A stretch of DNA of 64,000 bases from Cristatella mucedo (GCA_009760855.2 WPIO01000008.1:4849001-4913000); one strand, 5' to 3'. Shown: positions 11,430-22,641, counted from the first letter of the stretch. Numbers and translations: made by a program. Notes: generated from the letters alone by a model not told the origin.

Positions 11430-12508
11430 CGAGCAGCTTGCATAATTAACATGGTTACGGGTGTCGTGCACAGTGTCAGCATGCATGTATGATTAGTGGC
11501 GGCATGCAACGGTATCAACAAACATAAACACAATAAAGACGAATCGATGGAACCCTCTCAAAGCCGACATTAATTAATTAATGCGTTTTTAGATTCAAAT
11601 TAAACGTGGAGAAATCAGGAGATGACGTGATGCAGGTAGGCAGTGAGTTCCAGGCTTCGTAATGATACGAACTAAAGGTACGGTCCCCAAAGGATTTGAG
11701 GTGTGTATGGGGCGTAGTAAAACGGTTTTATTCCGAAATGGCGAATGTACGATGCCTAGCCCTGGCTGTACATTTGCTGCCAAGCAGTCAATCACATGCG
11801 TTTTCCTTTGCAGCAAATGTAAAGCGCCTTGAAAGACATTCAGTTCTCTAAGGGTGCTACATCAAGTGCATTTATATTACTATCGCTATTATTATAGTAC
11901 ATGCAGCGTGGCAGATGCAAGAATTTGACTGCGGCAGGGCTGGGTGACATCCAAGGAAAATCTCAAGTGAGAGTTATCTGCATGAAAGTGAAAACCCTGA
12001 TTGTGCTGACATATCACTTCGGAAACAAGGAGAGAATAAAGTGTCAAAAGACATGGACCAAGCAAGAAGTTATGAGGTACCCCATATTTAAATTGCTCCT
12101 CTGATGATATTTGTACATTTAAACCAATTCTCCACAGTCTCACTGATGTAAGACCGGAAGCGTTGCAGAGCAATGCTATTGAAGCCCAGGTGAAAGAAGA
12201 GACGTTCAAGAAGCAATTGGGAATCAATATCATCAAAAGCTGCCAAAAAAGATGACACAACAAGCAAAACAAGCAGAGATTATCTACCTTTTTATGAATT
12301 CCTAAGTCGGTCGTTGTACACCAGATGTAAGGCTAACTCCGTTGGTTATTACCTCTAAAGCCAGACTAGAACTATCCAGCCAGGTTTGAAGTTTCAGCAT
12401 GTGACTTCCGCTGGCCTGCCAAGAGTCGTGATGGTGACTTTTATGTGAACGGTAAAAGGGAGACTGGGCGGAAGTAGCTCAATTTCTCTTCGTCCGGGGG
12501 TCGATTTC
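11430..12508 (-). mobile_element. Degenerate LINE-A copy, left arm (mirror 35,330-36,405)
   Basis: The minus strand retains recognisable reverse transcriptase stretches (an FDDIDSQLLLERL-like motif, then HQGFHFHADNSHL where active copies have FYADDTQLY). The catalytic Y-A-D-D is altered to H-A-D-N. Many frameshifts occur. A plus-strand LINE-A 3' end (about 11,800-11,900) is nested inside. This is an old inactive copy. Confidence 0.75.
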
Positions 12509-12509
12509 C

Positions 12510-13140
12510 TGAGAAGCGTGGCATGACTACAACCTTTCTGATAGGTGTTGGGACATTACTGAGGTTGATGACATAATTATGACGTTAGTTTATTTATTTG
12601 AACACGCGAATTGACGTCACCATCTTGGCGTGGTATACATATCCTTCGAAGTGATTTGGAATCTTACAGAGAGTATGAATGACTTTGACGAATGGTAATA
12701 GCATCCATGCCCAGGGCGGCCGTATTCGCGTTGAATGCCTCACCAACATCACACCTTCCTAGATATTTTCGTTTTCCTAAGCTACTCGTTGCTTTGACAC
12801 CTGACTTAAACTAGTGAATTTTCCTCAAGGTGCTGACCTATCAACAACTAAGCCTACACAATATGAAGCAGAGTTAGAAAAGCGGCGAAGTTGCGACCGG
12901 GGCTCTTTATCATGAAGGCCTCACCACACGAAGGAACATTTCCTCTGGTATTCATAGAAAGGCATTTTTTTTTTTTTGAAACACATTTAAGCTCTTTTTA
13001 TGCTCCAGGTAGTACTGCTTTTCAGATATAGAGCTAGACCACATCGATATCTATAGACGACCGGTGATGGATCATTTAAAGTTGTGAGCTTTCTCATCGC
13101 AGTAGAAGAAACAACGAAATAAAGAAGCTGATTTACCAGG
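12510..13140. repeat. M2 tail plus foldback-element arm pieces; no gene
   Basis: About 12,560-12,900 matches the 3' part of M2 and 22,660-22,800. About 12,960-13,080 matches the arm of the 22,800-26,615 element (CTGCTTTTC, GCTAGACCACA, CGATAT words). A 12-13 base T run lies at 12,966. The mirror is 34,700-35,330. Confidence 0.5.
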
Positions 13141-13285
13141 TTTTTTTTTTAGCGACAGAAGACCCTTTACGGTATCACAGCTGCTTGAAGGGGTGACAGA
13201 GAATCGCCCACCTCATGATTCGAATTTCCGACACCCGGGTCAAAGTCGTAAAAAGAACCTACCTTACCTGGTGAGCCATCACTGC
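13141..13285 (-). mobile_element. SINE-2 (tRNA-derived), left arm (mirror 34,555-34,699)
   Basis: The reverse complement begins GTGATGGCTCACCAGGTAAGG (box A-like) and carries GAAATTCGAATC (box B-like), GGGCGATTCT, and a TCTGTCGCTA tail followed by A residues. It is degenerate, and no tRNA cloverleaf is kept. Confidence 0.68.
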
Positions 13286-13289
13286 TCAG

Positions 13290-15000
13290 CAGCACAGGGA
13301 TTTTAAAACAAAAGAAAGAATGTTGTTGCACTAGCCTAGCTTTGTGCCATCAGAATGATTAGAGCTAGTTTCGCAACGTATTTACGGTGCTCTCTCAGAT
13401 TAGGGTCGAAGATAATGTCTTTTTTAAGCAATAGTGCTTAACTACAGAAGAAAAGAGCTGAATATTTGACTCAGAATTCAGAGCAGGTGCAGTATCATTT
13501 CCCTCATCACGATCAACAATCCAATGAATATTTTTGCATAAAACGCCTCACAGTGGTGCTTCAAAAGTTTGAGGACGAAGTCGCACACGACGACCGTAGC
13601 TATGTAAATATATATATTTATACGTGCATATGTAAACATATATCTTAAACAAGTGGATATTGGTTTAACCATTGACGACTGAGTGGTGACGATTCACACG
13701 TTGTAAAACTAAGAGTATAAATAAGTGTTCTTTGAAATGGACACGAACTTGTTTTTACATGTCTGATCAAAATGCTCGCCTCCCGTTTTGTCACTGAACT
13801 AGAATGCTCGTGGCAATTGTACTTAAAAGGTCCGTCCTGTCCTAATTTTGTCATTGTATTACATTAGGCAATCTAACCAGTGCCTGTCTAATCCTTCGCT
13901 TTATACGAGGCATCCAAAACTGCAAAACCACTTACAAACTACAAAGTGTACATCACATTAAGCCGTTATGTACAGCTTAATCAGGTACTGCCAGAAATTG
14001 ATGCTGTAATATCCTTCGGGACACGTTACCACTAGTGTACTGTAAACTTTGCCTTCATGCTAGCAGTGTAAATGGAATGATGAAAAGTATTTAGCTAAAC
14101 CAATGACAGACCATCGAACCAGGTCAACTATCTGGAGCGTTTAGGATCTAGCAGAAAAGCTAAGACGACGAGCGGTGGAGTCTCGACAATACCTTAGTTT
14201 AGGCTAAGGTTAACTAAAGGCAGAACGAAATAGAATGCAGAAGTTAAAGTGTCTATCTATCACTGAACGCATTGTTGAAGCAGTTATGGCCACAAAGGGG
14301 CCGACTGCAGCTCTCCGATTGCAACATGAGGTTCAGGATGAACGTTTCGGATCTCGAGAGCAGAGCTAGCAGCTAGAAAGGCTTCTAGCGTCCTTCAAAA
14401 GCTGCCTCACAACGTCTGTGATGCTCAGCCTGTATGCCGTCGCTGCAGCAATCCTCGTTGAGCGGGGAACAGATCAACGCAGACTCGAGCTGAACAGTAA
14501 AACTGTCGCCCATGTGCAGCTTGCAGTCCATCGAGTGGTCGTCTGCTGAAGTTTCGAACGAGCCTAGCAGTGTGTGCGACTCCATTAGGCCGTTTGGTCT
14601 CTAAGCTGTACAGGTGCGATCGCTTCTGCTGAATACGTAGGCACAAGATAAAAAGCGAACCTGGACGAAAACTGGCTACCGAGAAGCCCGTATTCGTAGC
14701 TTACGTTAGGCGAAGCGTCAGTTCGACGTTGTTCGTACTCTCAGGCAGCATTTTGTAGGTTGGGTAGGCGAGTTCGCATTTACCGGCAAATCACTGTAAG
14801 GGTCAGCTGATGTGGCTGCGGGTGGATGCCCGTACAATGCAGATGTAGGCAAACAGTAACATTGTGGTCTCATCTTACACCATGTTCAGTTATTTAATGC
14901 AAAGGCAGCCGCTATCCCAAGCATTAGGTTACCAGAGTAGGCATAGAACTTTTAAGAAATTTGGCTGCTTATGGTCGACATGCAGTTGCCATTTCAGGGT
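13290..15000. other. Arm sequence of unknown content, with a GC-richer island at 14,280-14,830
   Basis: No LINE or SINE similarity was recognised. In the mirror (33,000-33,560) a 66-codon plus frame (33,254-33,454) contains six cysteines, overlapping a second frame (33,193-33,414). Both are identical between arms. It could be an exon of an unrecognised gene, but no splice structure or second copy supports it. The short frames at 13,466-13,854 look like chance. Confidence 0.3.
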
Positions 15001-15067
15001 AAACACTTATAGCAAACGCCTGGTTTGAAAGTGCAACTCAGAGTCAAACTTATGGTACGCTCAACGA

Positions 15068-15073
15068 TTTATT
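15068..15073 (-). terminator. Poly(A) signal AATAAA, gene B left arm
   Basis: It sits in the same conserved block as in gene A, about 72 bases past the stop. Confidence 0.65.
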
Positions 15074-15144
15074 GTGCAGTCGTGCACCAAGAGATGTGTA
15101 CTTGTGGCATCGATAAGAAATCGATGCGACAGTGTAATCGTAGA

Positions 15145-15904
15145 CTAGCCTATGGTGTTGACAACCCACTTGCAGATGTCAAGGAACAAGTCCGGGTGTT
15201 TCTTGATGTAATCCTTAATTTTATCAATCGAAATAAGAAATCTCTTCAAGCCGGAGTTGTCTGCAACAAAACATTTGCCATTGAGAATGTTGATAAAAGC
15301 CGGCAAGCGTTGAACAACGATGATCGCTTGCTGTTGCCATATAGCTTCTAATCGCTAAGATGCATGTCTTGCTGGCACGGTGAGAAAATCGTTGTCGTTT
15401 CTGACTTCACGATGGAAGTTTAAAACGTTATCTACAGCATTTACACACTTTGACTTTCTTAACAGTTCAATACTTACCGAAAGCCCCCATGGCCTCCACG
15501 ACGTCTAGTGACGATTCTGACGATACTGATGCTCCCTAAAATGCACGTGACTGCCTCAGAGAGGTTTTCACACATAGTCGCGTTCTTTTTTCAGTAACGA
15601 AGGTTGATTTCAGGCAGAGCATTCTAGGCTAAGCGGATGTAGATTGAGCTTATAGGAACCAGTTAGCCAGTTTTGAGACCAAGTTTGACTTTGACTCTGT
15701 TACTGTAAGCAAGTTGGAAAATTAAGTCGTCGTTGTGTGATGCTTTATGACAGCCGGCTCATTGTGAGTGGTTCCTTTTGAGGCAACTATCTAGTTAGTG
15801 TCCTTTCTCTTCCACGCAAGCTGCGTTGCTCACAGTTGCTCACATACCTGTACCAGAAGAGCCATGAGTAGAATAGCAGCAGTGGTGCAAGCGATGAACC
15901 TCAT
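15145..15904 (-). CDS. Small secreted prepropeptide gene B, left-arm copy (3 exons)
   Basis: The exons are 15,904-15,848, 15,535-15,478 and 15,260-15,145 (57, 58 and 116 bases), again 76 residues. Introns are 312 and 217 bases with GTATGT...TTTTAG and GTAAGT...TTGCAG ends and the same phases as gene A. The signal peptide starts MRF and ends ALLVQ. The propiece is Ser-rich with Asp and Glu, and Lys44-Arg45 precedes the C-terminal peptide. Shared with A are D-Y-I-K-K-H-P and the I-C-K-W-V...G-stop ending, while the start of the mature region differs strongly. The long frame on the opposite strand (15,025-15,351) is an antisense shadow. Exon 2 differs from the right-arm copy in residues 37-38. 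Confidence 0.8.
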
Positions 15905-16087
15905 TCTACGACAATTCGAAACGTGCAGTGATCCTGAAATAAAATGCTAGAAAATAACGGCCGTGCCGAAAATCTAACATACTTCGAGCCTAAAAAAGCA
16001 CGTGATATATCGGGCAGGGTTTGCCATAAAACAGCTTCGCCGTAGTACCTTCAATGAAAGGTTCTTTTTTCCGATGCCTTCTATTCG

Positions 16088-16150
16088 AGCATCTCAAACA
16101 TATATAGCAAGTCGTTGTCACAGGAATGTGTGTGGGAGCCGAATGGGTGA
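16088..16150 (-). promoter_or_regulatory. Conserved TATATA block upstream of gene B (left arm)
   Basis: TATATA at 16,101-16,106 lies about 200 bases upstream of the gene B ATG, at nearly the same distance and with the same flanks as in gene A. Confidence 0.45.
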
Positions 16151-16489
16151 AACGATCGACAGCATTGCAATCTCTTCGCAGAAAAACATCTGAGGTTAGC
16201 AAAAGCGTGGGGATATCCTGACCGTAAGAGAACCTTTACTAGCTTTCAACAGTATATCTATCCCTAATGCTTTTTGCATCAAGCCTGAGGAAGAGACATT
16301 GAAAAGTAGTAGTTGGAACAGGATTGCACTTTCCCTATGTTCTATTGCAGTACACATTCAGGATTGGAGTTGTCGATTCTCCAGAAATATGCCACAGTAG
16401 TAGGTGTGGACGACACTGAAAACACTGTTTCCCTGCTAGCCATATCCCGAGGCTATCTACCGTCGTCAGATGCATCGCACTACCTTAAA

Positions 16490-17665
16490 TGAGTGCTAGG
16501 AGAACTCACCGTAAGTTTTTAGAACGACCAACGGGACTGCTGTACACTATACCTTTACCCCAGAGGCATGAGCAACGTTCGCCTTCAATACATCTGATTC
16601 ATGTCTCTTTCAGCCGCCTTCGACTCCATTCAAACCTAAAAACATACCCCTTACGTGTGAACACGTAGCCGGTATTATCATCGTCACAGCTGTAGCCGAG
16701 CCTAGCTTCTTTCTAAATTTCAAGCAACTTATCTCACGACCAGTGTATCTTGAACCACGCTAGTGCTATCGGCCAGTAATTTTCGTGTTACGGTCGAAAG
16801 CGAACGGACGTCTTGTAAAGTTCATTGCTTTCATGATTAGGTTTTTTAAGTCTCAGTTAAAGAACTCAGCTAAATTAGGCTCCGTCCAAAACTACCGTTA
16901 ACTTCAGGTGCTGCAATTCCAAGATCACTACACAAGCTTATTTCTTTGCGGCGTTCGTTAGACCCAGTGGACTTTACATATGCTTTTGTGGATTTCCCCA
17001 CCTTTCAACTCGTTGATGTTCCACACTTAGCTGTGCACGAATCGGCTCATGGACTTAGTATACGGTCTCAACAGCCATGGGTAGCGACTGCCTTGATATT
17101 GCTTCACTTTCTTAGGCAGCTTCCTAATTAGAGTTACACTTTCTCCCGCGTGCTATGCTGTATAATCTGACCATGATACTACAGTGTGCCTAACAGAACG
17201 GCAATAACATTCCGTGCTGTAGTAGGGGCCAAAGCGCTATTAAAATAAATGCTGTTCTCTTGAGGTGCAAGTAAAGTATTGTCGTCACTGAGAGTACGAT
17301 TACGACATTCTTGGCCCTAGGTCTTAGCCGCCTAAGGAAAAAAAGCTAGATCTTTCCGACCCGAGTCGTAAGTCCGTGACCAGCCATGGGAGATTGTTCT
17401 GCTTTCACTGCTAGTGGCGGTGATAACCGATAAGGCTCTCTTGACGCTACACAACGGAGGCGGTATATTGACCACAAGTTTAAGCTTTGCAAATATAGCT
17501 AGCGTTAGCTTGGATGGTTTAACAGGTATTCGTTAGATTGCTAAGGAGACGCTTTTTTTCATTTGAAAGCTGACATGCAGGTGAACTGACTGGTAACGCC
17601 TCGGATAGCTGATCGCTTAAAAACCTTGTTACCTTAGCTTCCGTGTAATCTGATTTAATATGTAG
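16490..17665. repeat. Unit paralogous to 1-1,500 (mirror 30,175-31,350); no gene
   Basis: It aligns to the start of the window without the 296-735 insertion. A degenerate SINE-2 is visible at about 17,310-17,460. The frame 16,946-17,131 is not conserved in the paralogue. Confidence 0.6.
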
Positions 17666-17787
17666 CAACGGCAAAATTCACATTTCCTGCCTTAGTAGCT
17701 CTAAGTAATAAGCTCTAGTTCTATTCGCGCTGCGATTTGCAGCAATTAGTGGCTCTCGTCGACTGGATGCCAGCAGTTTGATAATAA

Positions 17788-18009
17788 TAATAATAATTCA
17801 CTTGATAAAGCGCCCTCAGAGAACTTAATCTCTCTCTAGGTGCCTAACATTTGCTTTAAAATGAAATGCAATTGAATGGTAAGTAAAATCATGCTTGAAA
17901 AAACAAACGAAATGAATAATATGGTTAGCGTGACATGCACAGGGTCAGCATGCAAATATGGTTAGCATGCACAGTGTCAGCACGCATAAGCACATCAAGG
18001 TAATGATAA
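17788..18009 (-). mobile_element. LINE-A 3' end, 216-222 bases (mirror 29,827-30,056)
   Basis: The reverse complement gives the 3' UTR ending in the TTCTCTGAGGGCGCTTTATC hairpin and an (ATT)n tail. The insert is flanked by GATAA repeats. The empty site is seen at about 2,958-2,965 and in the 27,470 copy. It is present in both arms. Confidence 0.82.
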
Positions 18010-18443
18010 CTTCCGGATTATATATGGTCTGCAACTTTAATGTACGGGCGAATTGACGTTACTATACTAGGGCGGCTTACTTATCCTTCAAAGTGATACA
18101 ATATCTTATAGAGATGGTGAATGGCGTTGACGCCTTGTATCAACATCCAAGCCAAAGCCCAGAGAAGCACCAGTCACGTGGAATGCCGTAACCAGGTCGA
18201 ACCTACCTCGATAAATATGTTCACATTTGACTCGTTGCTTGGACACGTGACTTAAACTAGGAAATGCCCTTACGCTTCCGAATCAACGAATTCTAAGTTT
18301 GCATAGTATGCAGCAGAGTCAGAAAAGGGGCACATGAGCATTTTCGCCTCCCGTAGCAGAAACACAGAGCTCGGCCGCCTAGTAAATCTATGTCCTCTCC
18401 GAATCGTCACCGAAAACGAAATGACGCTCCACTTTGGCTCAAT

Positions 18444-18990
18444 TAGCAACCGTTCAGTTTGTTTTATATAAGTAATACTATTGGACCTTATCGTTATTAT
18501 TATTTAAATGTTTGAAGCACCCCCGCCCGTATATTTAAATCACGGCTCTTAGTTGATTGGGTAATTCGAAACCGACCAGTGGCTGCATCTATTGGAATGG
18601 TAGCGGCCGTACTAAGCTGAGCGTCACTCTGACAAACCAAAGCGTGGCACGCTACACAGAAAAATTCTCTTTTGATCGTCTGCGGACCTTGGATTGAATC
18701 CCTCGCCCGCTTGCCCTGCTTTTCTGCATGCGATTCGACTTACGAGTTAGGCGAGCGCTAATTCAGCAACGTCTTTCAAGCACAACTGCGGGCCGTCACC
18801 TAGTTTAACGTCCATTTTAACCAAGTTTCAGAGTTTCAATGAAGGGTTCAAGTCATTCTTAAAACAACGTCAATGATTGATAGCACGAGTTGGTTAGGGT
18901 CCTTGCCAGGACCAACGTTGCAGATTGCAGGCACTGCTTTCAATACCATTGAGTTGACTCGACTAATTTTTAATCGGTAGTTAACACTGC
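18444..18990. repeat. Continuation of direct repeat (b) beyond the palindrome edge
   Basis: It is near-identical to 3,390-3,950. It contains an inverted M2 segment (about 18,450-18,950). It has no partner in the right arm, so the palindrome edge cuts through this repeat. Confidence 0.7.
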
Positions 18991-19346
18991 TGTTGAGGAG
19001 TTTCACTCGTCAATACTGATTGGTTGATGACCGGTGACTGCTCATTGACAGTCCTAACGATCGTTATCGAGCGGTGAGTCATTCAAAGAAGCATTGCTAT
19101 TAGTCCAGGCGTAGTTTAATTCCGTCTTAGTAATTCGTGTTCGTTTTGCTCGGCGGTTAAGGTTCTCACCCCTATCAAGGTCAAGGTATGCATAGAGATA
19201 TTTGTCCACGTCTGACTTTTCGCTTTATACCGGTTTTAGGCGAGAGAATCAGTTAAAATTGCTGACTTGTCAATAACTAAGCTCGTACATTAATAACTAT
19301 AATAAAAGGGATCGATTTGATTTAGTGCCCTCAGAAAACTCGATCT

Positions 19347-20657
19347 ATGTCTAGGCAACTTGCATTCGCTTCAGAGCAAGAATGGGTCGTGGCAGACCAG
19401 CTGAACTCGTATATCGAAACCTCACACCTTGCTAGTAAGTTCCAGTCTGGCTTTAGAGCCAATCACTCCTCAGAGTCAGCATTGCTTCGGGTATACAACG
19501 ACCTACTTAGGAATGCAGACATGGGTAGAGTGTCTCTTCTGGTTTTGCTCGATCTTTCGGCAGCTTTTGATACCATCGATCACAAAGTACTTCTAGAGCG
19601 CCTCTCATCTCGCCTGGGCATCACTGGCACTGCTCTGCAGTGGTTCAGGTCCTATCTCAGTGGGAGACGCCAGAGTATTGACGTGAATGGACAAAGATCA
19701 TCTGAAGTACCTCTAAAATATGGAGTAACTCGGGGCTCTGTGCTAGGTCCGGTCCTTTTCACCGTTTATACTCTGCCTCTCGCTGGTGTGATTGCCAAGC
19801 ACAATCTAGGCTTTCACTTCTATGCGGATGACACTCAGTTGTACCTTTGCTTTGATCCCTCCCAGCCTTCGAGCACCTCAAATTCTCTCAACTCACTTGC
19901 TGCATGCATTGATGACATCCGCACATGGATGGCAGCAAATTTTCTAAAACTAAACGATGATAAAACTAACTTACTAGTTATGGGCAAACCCAGTGTGATT
20001 CAGAAATTGAAAAGGCTGACTTTCAAAATTGGCTCTATCAGCATATCTCCAGTTGAATCAGCTCGAAATCTAGGTGTCATATTCCAAAGCGACCTCTCGT
20101 TAGACGACCACATCAGCCCCACAGTCAAATCTTCCTATTTTCAGCTTCATAACATTGCTAAAATTAGGGCTTGTTTAGATAAGGATACCACGTCCAAGTT
20201 GGTCCATGCATTCGTGACATCCCGTCTCGACTTCTTCAACTCACTGCTTACTGGCCTACCAGCATATGCGATCAGGCGATTGCAGCTGGTGCAAAACTCT
20301 GCAGCTAGGCTTGTCTGTCGTGAGCTTCGCAGTTGCCACATTACTCCACTTCTCGCCGACCTGCACTGGCTACCACTGAGGCAACGGATTGACTTCAAGG
20401 TTTTGTCGCTCACTTTTAGGTCTCTTCATTCTACGGCTCCAGCCTATCTTTCAGATATACTACCTCATCAGGCCAAGCATCGTACCACTCGCTTTTCGGA
20501 ATCCAACAGTCTGGAAATACCTCGTACAAACCTTAAATCCTTTGGAGACCGTGCATTTAGCTCGTATGGTCCCAAAGCGTGGAACTCCCTCACGACCTGC
20601 GTCAGAACATCCCCTGACCTGACCACATTTAAAAGAAATTTAAAAACACCTATTTAG
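19347..20657 (+). CDS. LINE-A (L2-like) reverse transcriptase, 5'-truncated, 436 codons open
   Basis: This is a non-LTR retrotransposon polymerase that would copy its own RNA at a nicked target. Visible motifs are [29 protein letters not shown] and the catalytic FYADDTQLY (YADD at residues 159-162), then [10 protein letters not shown] and a C-terminal HRTTRFSESN region. The usual PQG before SVLGP reads TRG here, so activity is doubtful. The ATG and first ~12 codons come from the sequence the element inserted into, not from the LINE, so the start is fortuitous. The endonuclease and N-terminal half are missing. The 3' UTR and (ATT)n tail reach 20,931. Of the LINE-A copies, it is the least damaged. 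Confidence 0.85.
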   Translation: MSRQLAFASEQEWVVADQLNSYIETSHLASKFQSGFRANHSSESALLRVYNDLLRNADMGRVSLLVLLDLSAAFDTIDHKVLLERLSSRLGITGTALQWFRSYLSGRRQSIDVNGQRSSEVPLKYGVTRGSVLGPVLFTVYTLPLAGVIAKHNLGFHFYADDTQLYLCFDPSQPSSTSNSLNSLAACIDDIRTWMAANFLKLNDDKTNLLVMGKPSVIQKLKRLTFKIGSISISPVESARNLGVIFQSDLSLDDHISPTVKSSYFQLHNIAKIRACLDKDTTSKLVHAFVTSRLDFFNSLLTGLPAYAIRRLQLVQNSAARLVCRELRSCHITPLLADLHWLPLRQRIDFKVLSLTFRSLHSTAPAYLSDILPHQAKHRTTRFSESNSLEIPRTNLKSFGDRAFSSYGPKAWNSLTTCVRTSPDLTTFKRNLKTPI

Positions 20658-20931
20658 GACAGCATTTAGTGGGTCTCTGTGACTCGTCCTTGATGTGCTT
20701 ATGCGCGCTGACACTGTGCATGCTGCCACTAACCACATTTGCATGCTGACCCTGTGCATGTCACCCCTAACAATATTATTCATTTTGTTTGTTTTTCAAA
20801 CATGATTTTACTTACCATTCTATTGCATATCACTTTGCAGCAAATGTAAAGCGCCTAGAAAGAGATTAAGTTCTCTGAGGCCGCTTTATCAAGTGCAATA
20901 TTATTATTATTATTATTATTACGATCGAACT
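19380..20931 (+). mobile_element. LINE-A insertion (L2/CR1-type), 5'-truncated
   Basis: The boundaries are set by comparison with the uninterrupted sequence at 5,640-5,720. The 3' end shows the GCAAATGTAAAGCGCC...AGAGATTAAGTTCTCTGAGG tail hairpin and (ATT)n. Confidence 0.82.
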
Positions 20932-21171
20932 ATTAGTGGTCGCACGCTCAAAAATCTACTTGAATAACACTGTTATGGGTGACCTGCACCAGCTCAGCTT
21001 GCCAGTACAGTTAGTTGGAGCAGTCAAAAGTCTCAGCAAGGTTGAACACACAAAGAACGAATCACATGAACCCACTCAACGCTGTAATAAATGGATGAGT
21101 TTTTAGTTTCTATCTTAACGTGGATAAGTGAGGAGACGACATGACGCAAGTCAGGCGTGAGTTATTTAATC

Positions 21172-22020
21172 TGTAGGCTAGGTGTCATGTTTCAAAGTCA
21201 CTACTCTTTAGACAACCAGGTCAGCTCCACAGTCAAGTCTCTGCTCTTTCAGCTACATAGCCCTGCCTTAAGTCGGGCTTGTTTTAATAAGGATACCACG
21301 TCTAGGTTGGTGCATGCATTTGTGACATCCCGTCTTAAATTCTGTAACTCACTGCTTGCTTGCCTACCGGCTTGTGCAACCAGGCGATGACAGCTCGTGC
21401 AAAACTCTGCAGCTAGGCTTGTCTGTCGTGAGCGTCACAGTTGCCACATCACACCACTTCCTCCCGACCTGACCTGACTACCAGTCAAGAGACGGATCGA
21501 CTTCAAGGTTTTATCGCTCACTTTTAGGTCACTTTATTCTTTGGCTCCAGTCTATCTCCCACATCTACTCCCCCACCAGGCCAAGCATCGTACCACCCGC
21601 TTTTCGGAATCCAACAGTTTACCAATACCTCGTACCAACCTAAAATCTTTTAGAGACCGTGTATTTAGTTCGTGTGCTCCTAAAGCCTGGATATCCCTTC
21701 CGACTTGCGTCAGAACATCGCCTGACTTGGCCACATTTAAGAAGACCTTAAAAGTACACCTTTTGACCTTTTGAGGACAGCATTTTGTGGGTCCTTAAGG
21801 TTCGTCCTTCATGTGATTATGTGTGCTGACACTGTGCATGCTGCCACTAACCACATTTGCATGCTGACCCTGTGCTTGTCACCCAAAACCATGTAATTCA
21901 AGTTTATCAAGCTGTATATTACTCTTCATTCAAATTTCCCTTCCATTTGCAGTAAATTTGAAGCACCTAGAAAGAAATTGAGTTCTCTGAGCACGCTTTA
22001 TCAAGTACAATATTATAATA
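21172..22020 (+). mobile_element. LINE-A 3' fragment (relative of 5,965-6,845)
   Basis: It contains the C-terminal reverse transcriptase remnant (21,157-21,390 and 21,541-21,774 frames), 3' UTR and tail. It is the spacer counterpart of the fragment next to gene A and precedes remnant gene C in the same order. Confidence 0.78.
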
Positions 22021-22240
22021 AGGCAAAAGTAAATTTGTTGTCTAGTTTTAGATCTTGCATAGTAATTCATTATTGAAGTAGCCGCCAGCCCAGACATTAG
22101 GGTATTAGAGAATTAGCTAGAGTTTAAAGTGCTAAAGCTGCTTGCGGTCTACACTAGATTTCCATTTTACTCTAATGAGATAAAGAAAGCGCGTGCTTTG
22201 AACGTGCAAATCAGAGTCAATCTCATGGTATGCTCAACGA

Positions 22241-22246
22241 TTTATT
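22241..22246 (-). terminator. Poly(A) signal AATAAA of remnant gene C
   Basis: The block is conserved even though the 5' exons of this copy are gone. Confidence 0.5.
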
Positions 22247-22318
22247 GTGCAGTTGGACATCAAGAGCTGCTTACTTGTAGCCGTTGACAAGCAATGGATA
22301 TGACAATGTAACAATTCA

Positions 22319-22641
22319 CTAGCCTAGGTTGTTAACCCACTTGCAGATTTCATAAAAATATTCCGGGTGACTCTTAATGTAATCAAGTGCGAGTTGCAAC
22401 ATGTTATCGATAAACAGTTTCTTGCCGTTGGAGTTGTCTGCAAAGGAAAATTTGCCGTTTCAGTCATAAACGTTGAAATAAGCCGTCAAAGAATAAACAA
22501 CGATGATCGCATGCTTTTACGGTGACCCTTTGAACGACTACGACGCAAAATCTGCTGGCAGATAAAGATCGTTGACGTTTCTTACCTTATGATGGATATC
22601 GGACACATTATCTATAGCATGTACATGCTTCGACACATCAG
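22319..22641 (-). pseudogene. Prepropeptide gene C: 3' remnant with intact last exon only
   Basis: Exon 3 (22,437-22,319, 119 bases) is open, follows a TTTGCAG acceptor and has the same phase as A and B. It reads Lys-Lys where A and B have Lys-Arg, and keeps D-Y-I-K, H-P-E and the I-C-K-W-V-N-N-x-G-stop ending. AATAAA is present as TTTATT at 22,241-22,246. Homology to gene A's second intron runs to about 22,641 and then breaks into an unrelated repeat module. Exons 1 and 2 are missing, so no product is expected. Confidence 0.72.

Larger units (their letters stand above)
3965..18443 (+). repeat. Left arm of giant inverted repeat (14.5 kb)
   Basis: The reverse complement of this arm is at 29,393-43,850. 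Paired coordinates sum to 47,828 near the outer side and 47,839 around 13-15 kb, so only a handful of small indels separate the arms. Observed differences are mostly homopolymer-length changes (for example near 7,978, 10,560 and 11,285) plus rare substitutions. Bases 3,965-4,470 are distinctly more diverged from the partner (around 8-10% by eye). The inner edge at 18,443 is abrupt. The arm carries peptide genes A and B, LINE-A fragments, two SINE-2 copies and M2 modules. Confidence 0.93.
19293..21170 (-). mobile_element. Minus-strand LINE-A tail interrupted by a plus-strand LINE-A
   Basis: Bases 19,293-19,379 and 20,932-21,170 together match the single segment 5,630-5,960. The interruption at 19,380 is where the younger LINE inserted. 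Confidence 0.65.

Noticed and set aside
14385-14646. Two overlapping cysteine-containing frames as confident genes
   Set aside because: There is no signal peptide, splice structure or paralogue; kept only as a low-confidence feature.
15025-15351. 108-codon frame on the plus strand (mirror 32,814-32,488)
   Set aside because: It is antisense to gene B exon 3 and its poly(A) region. The spliced minus-strand model with conserved sites explains it better.
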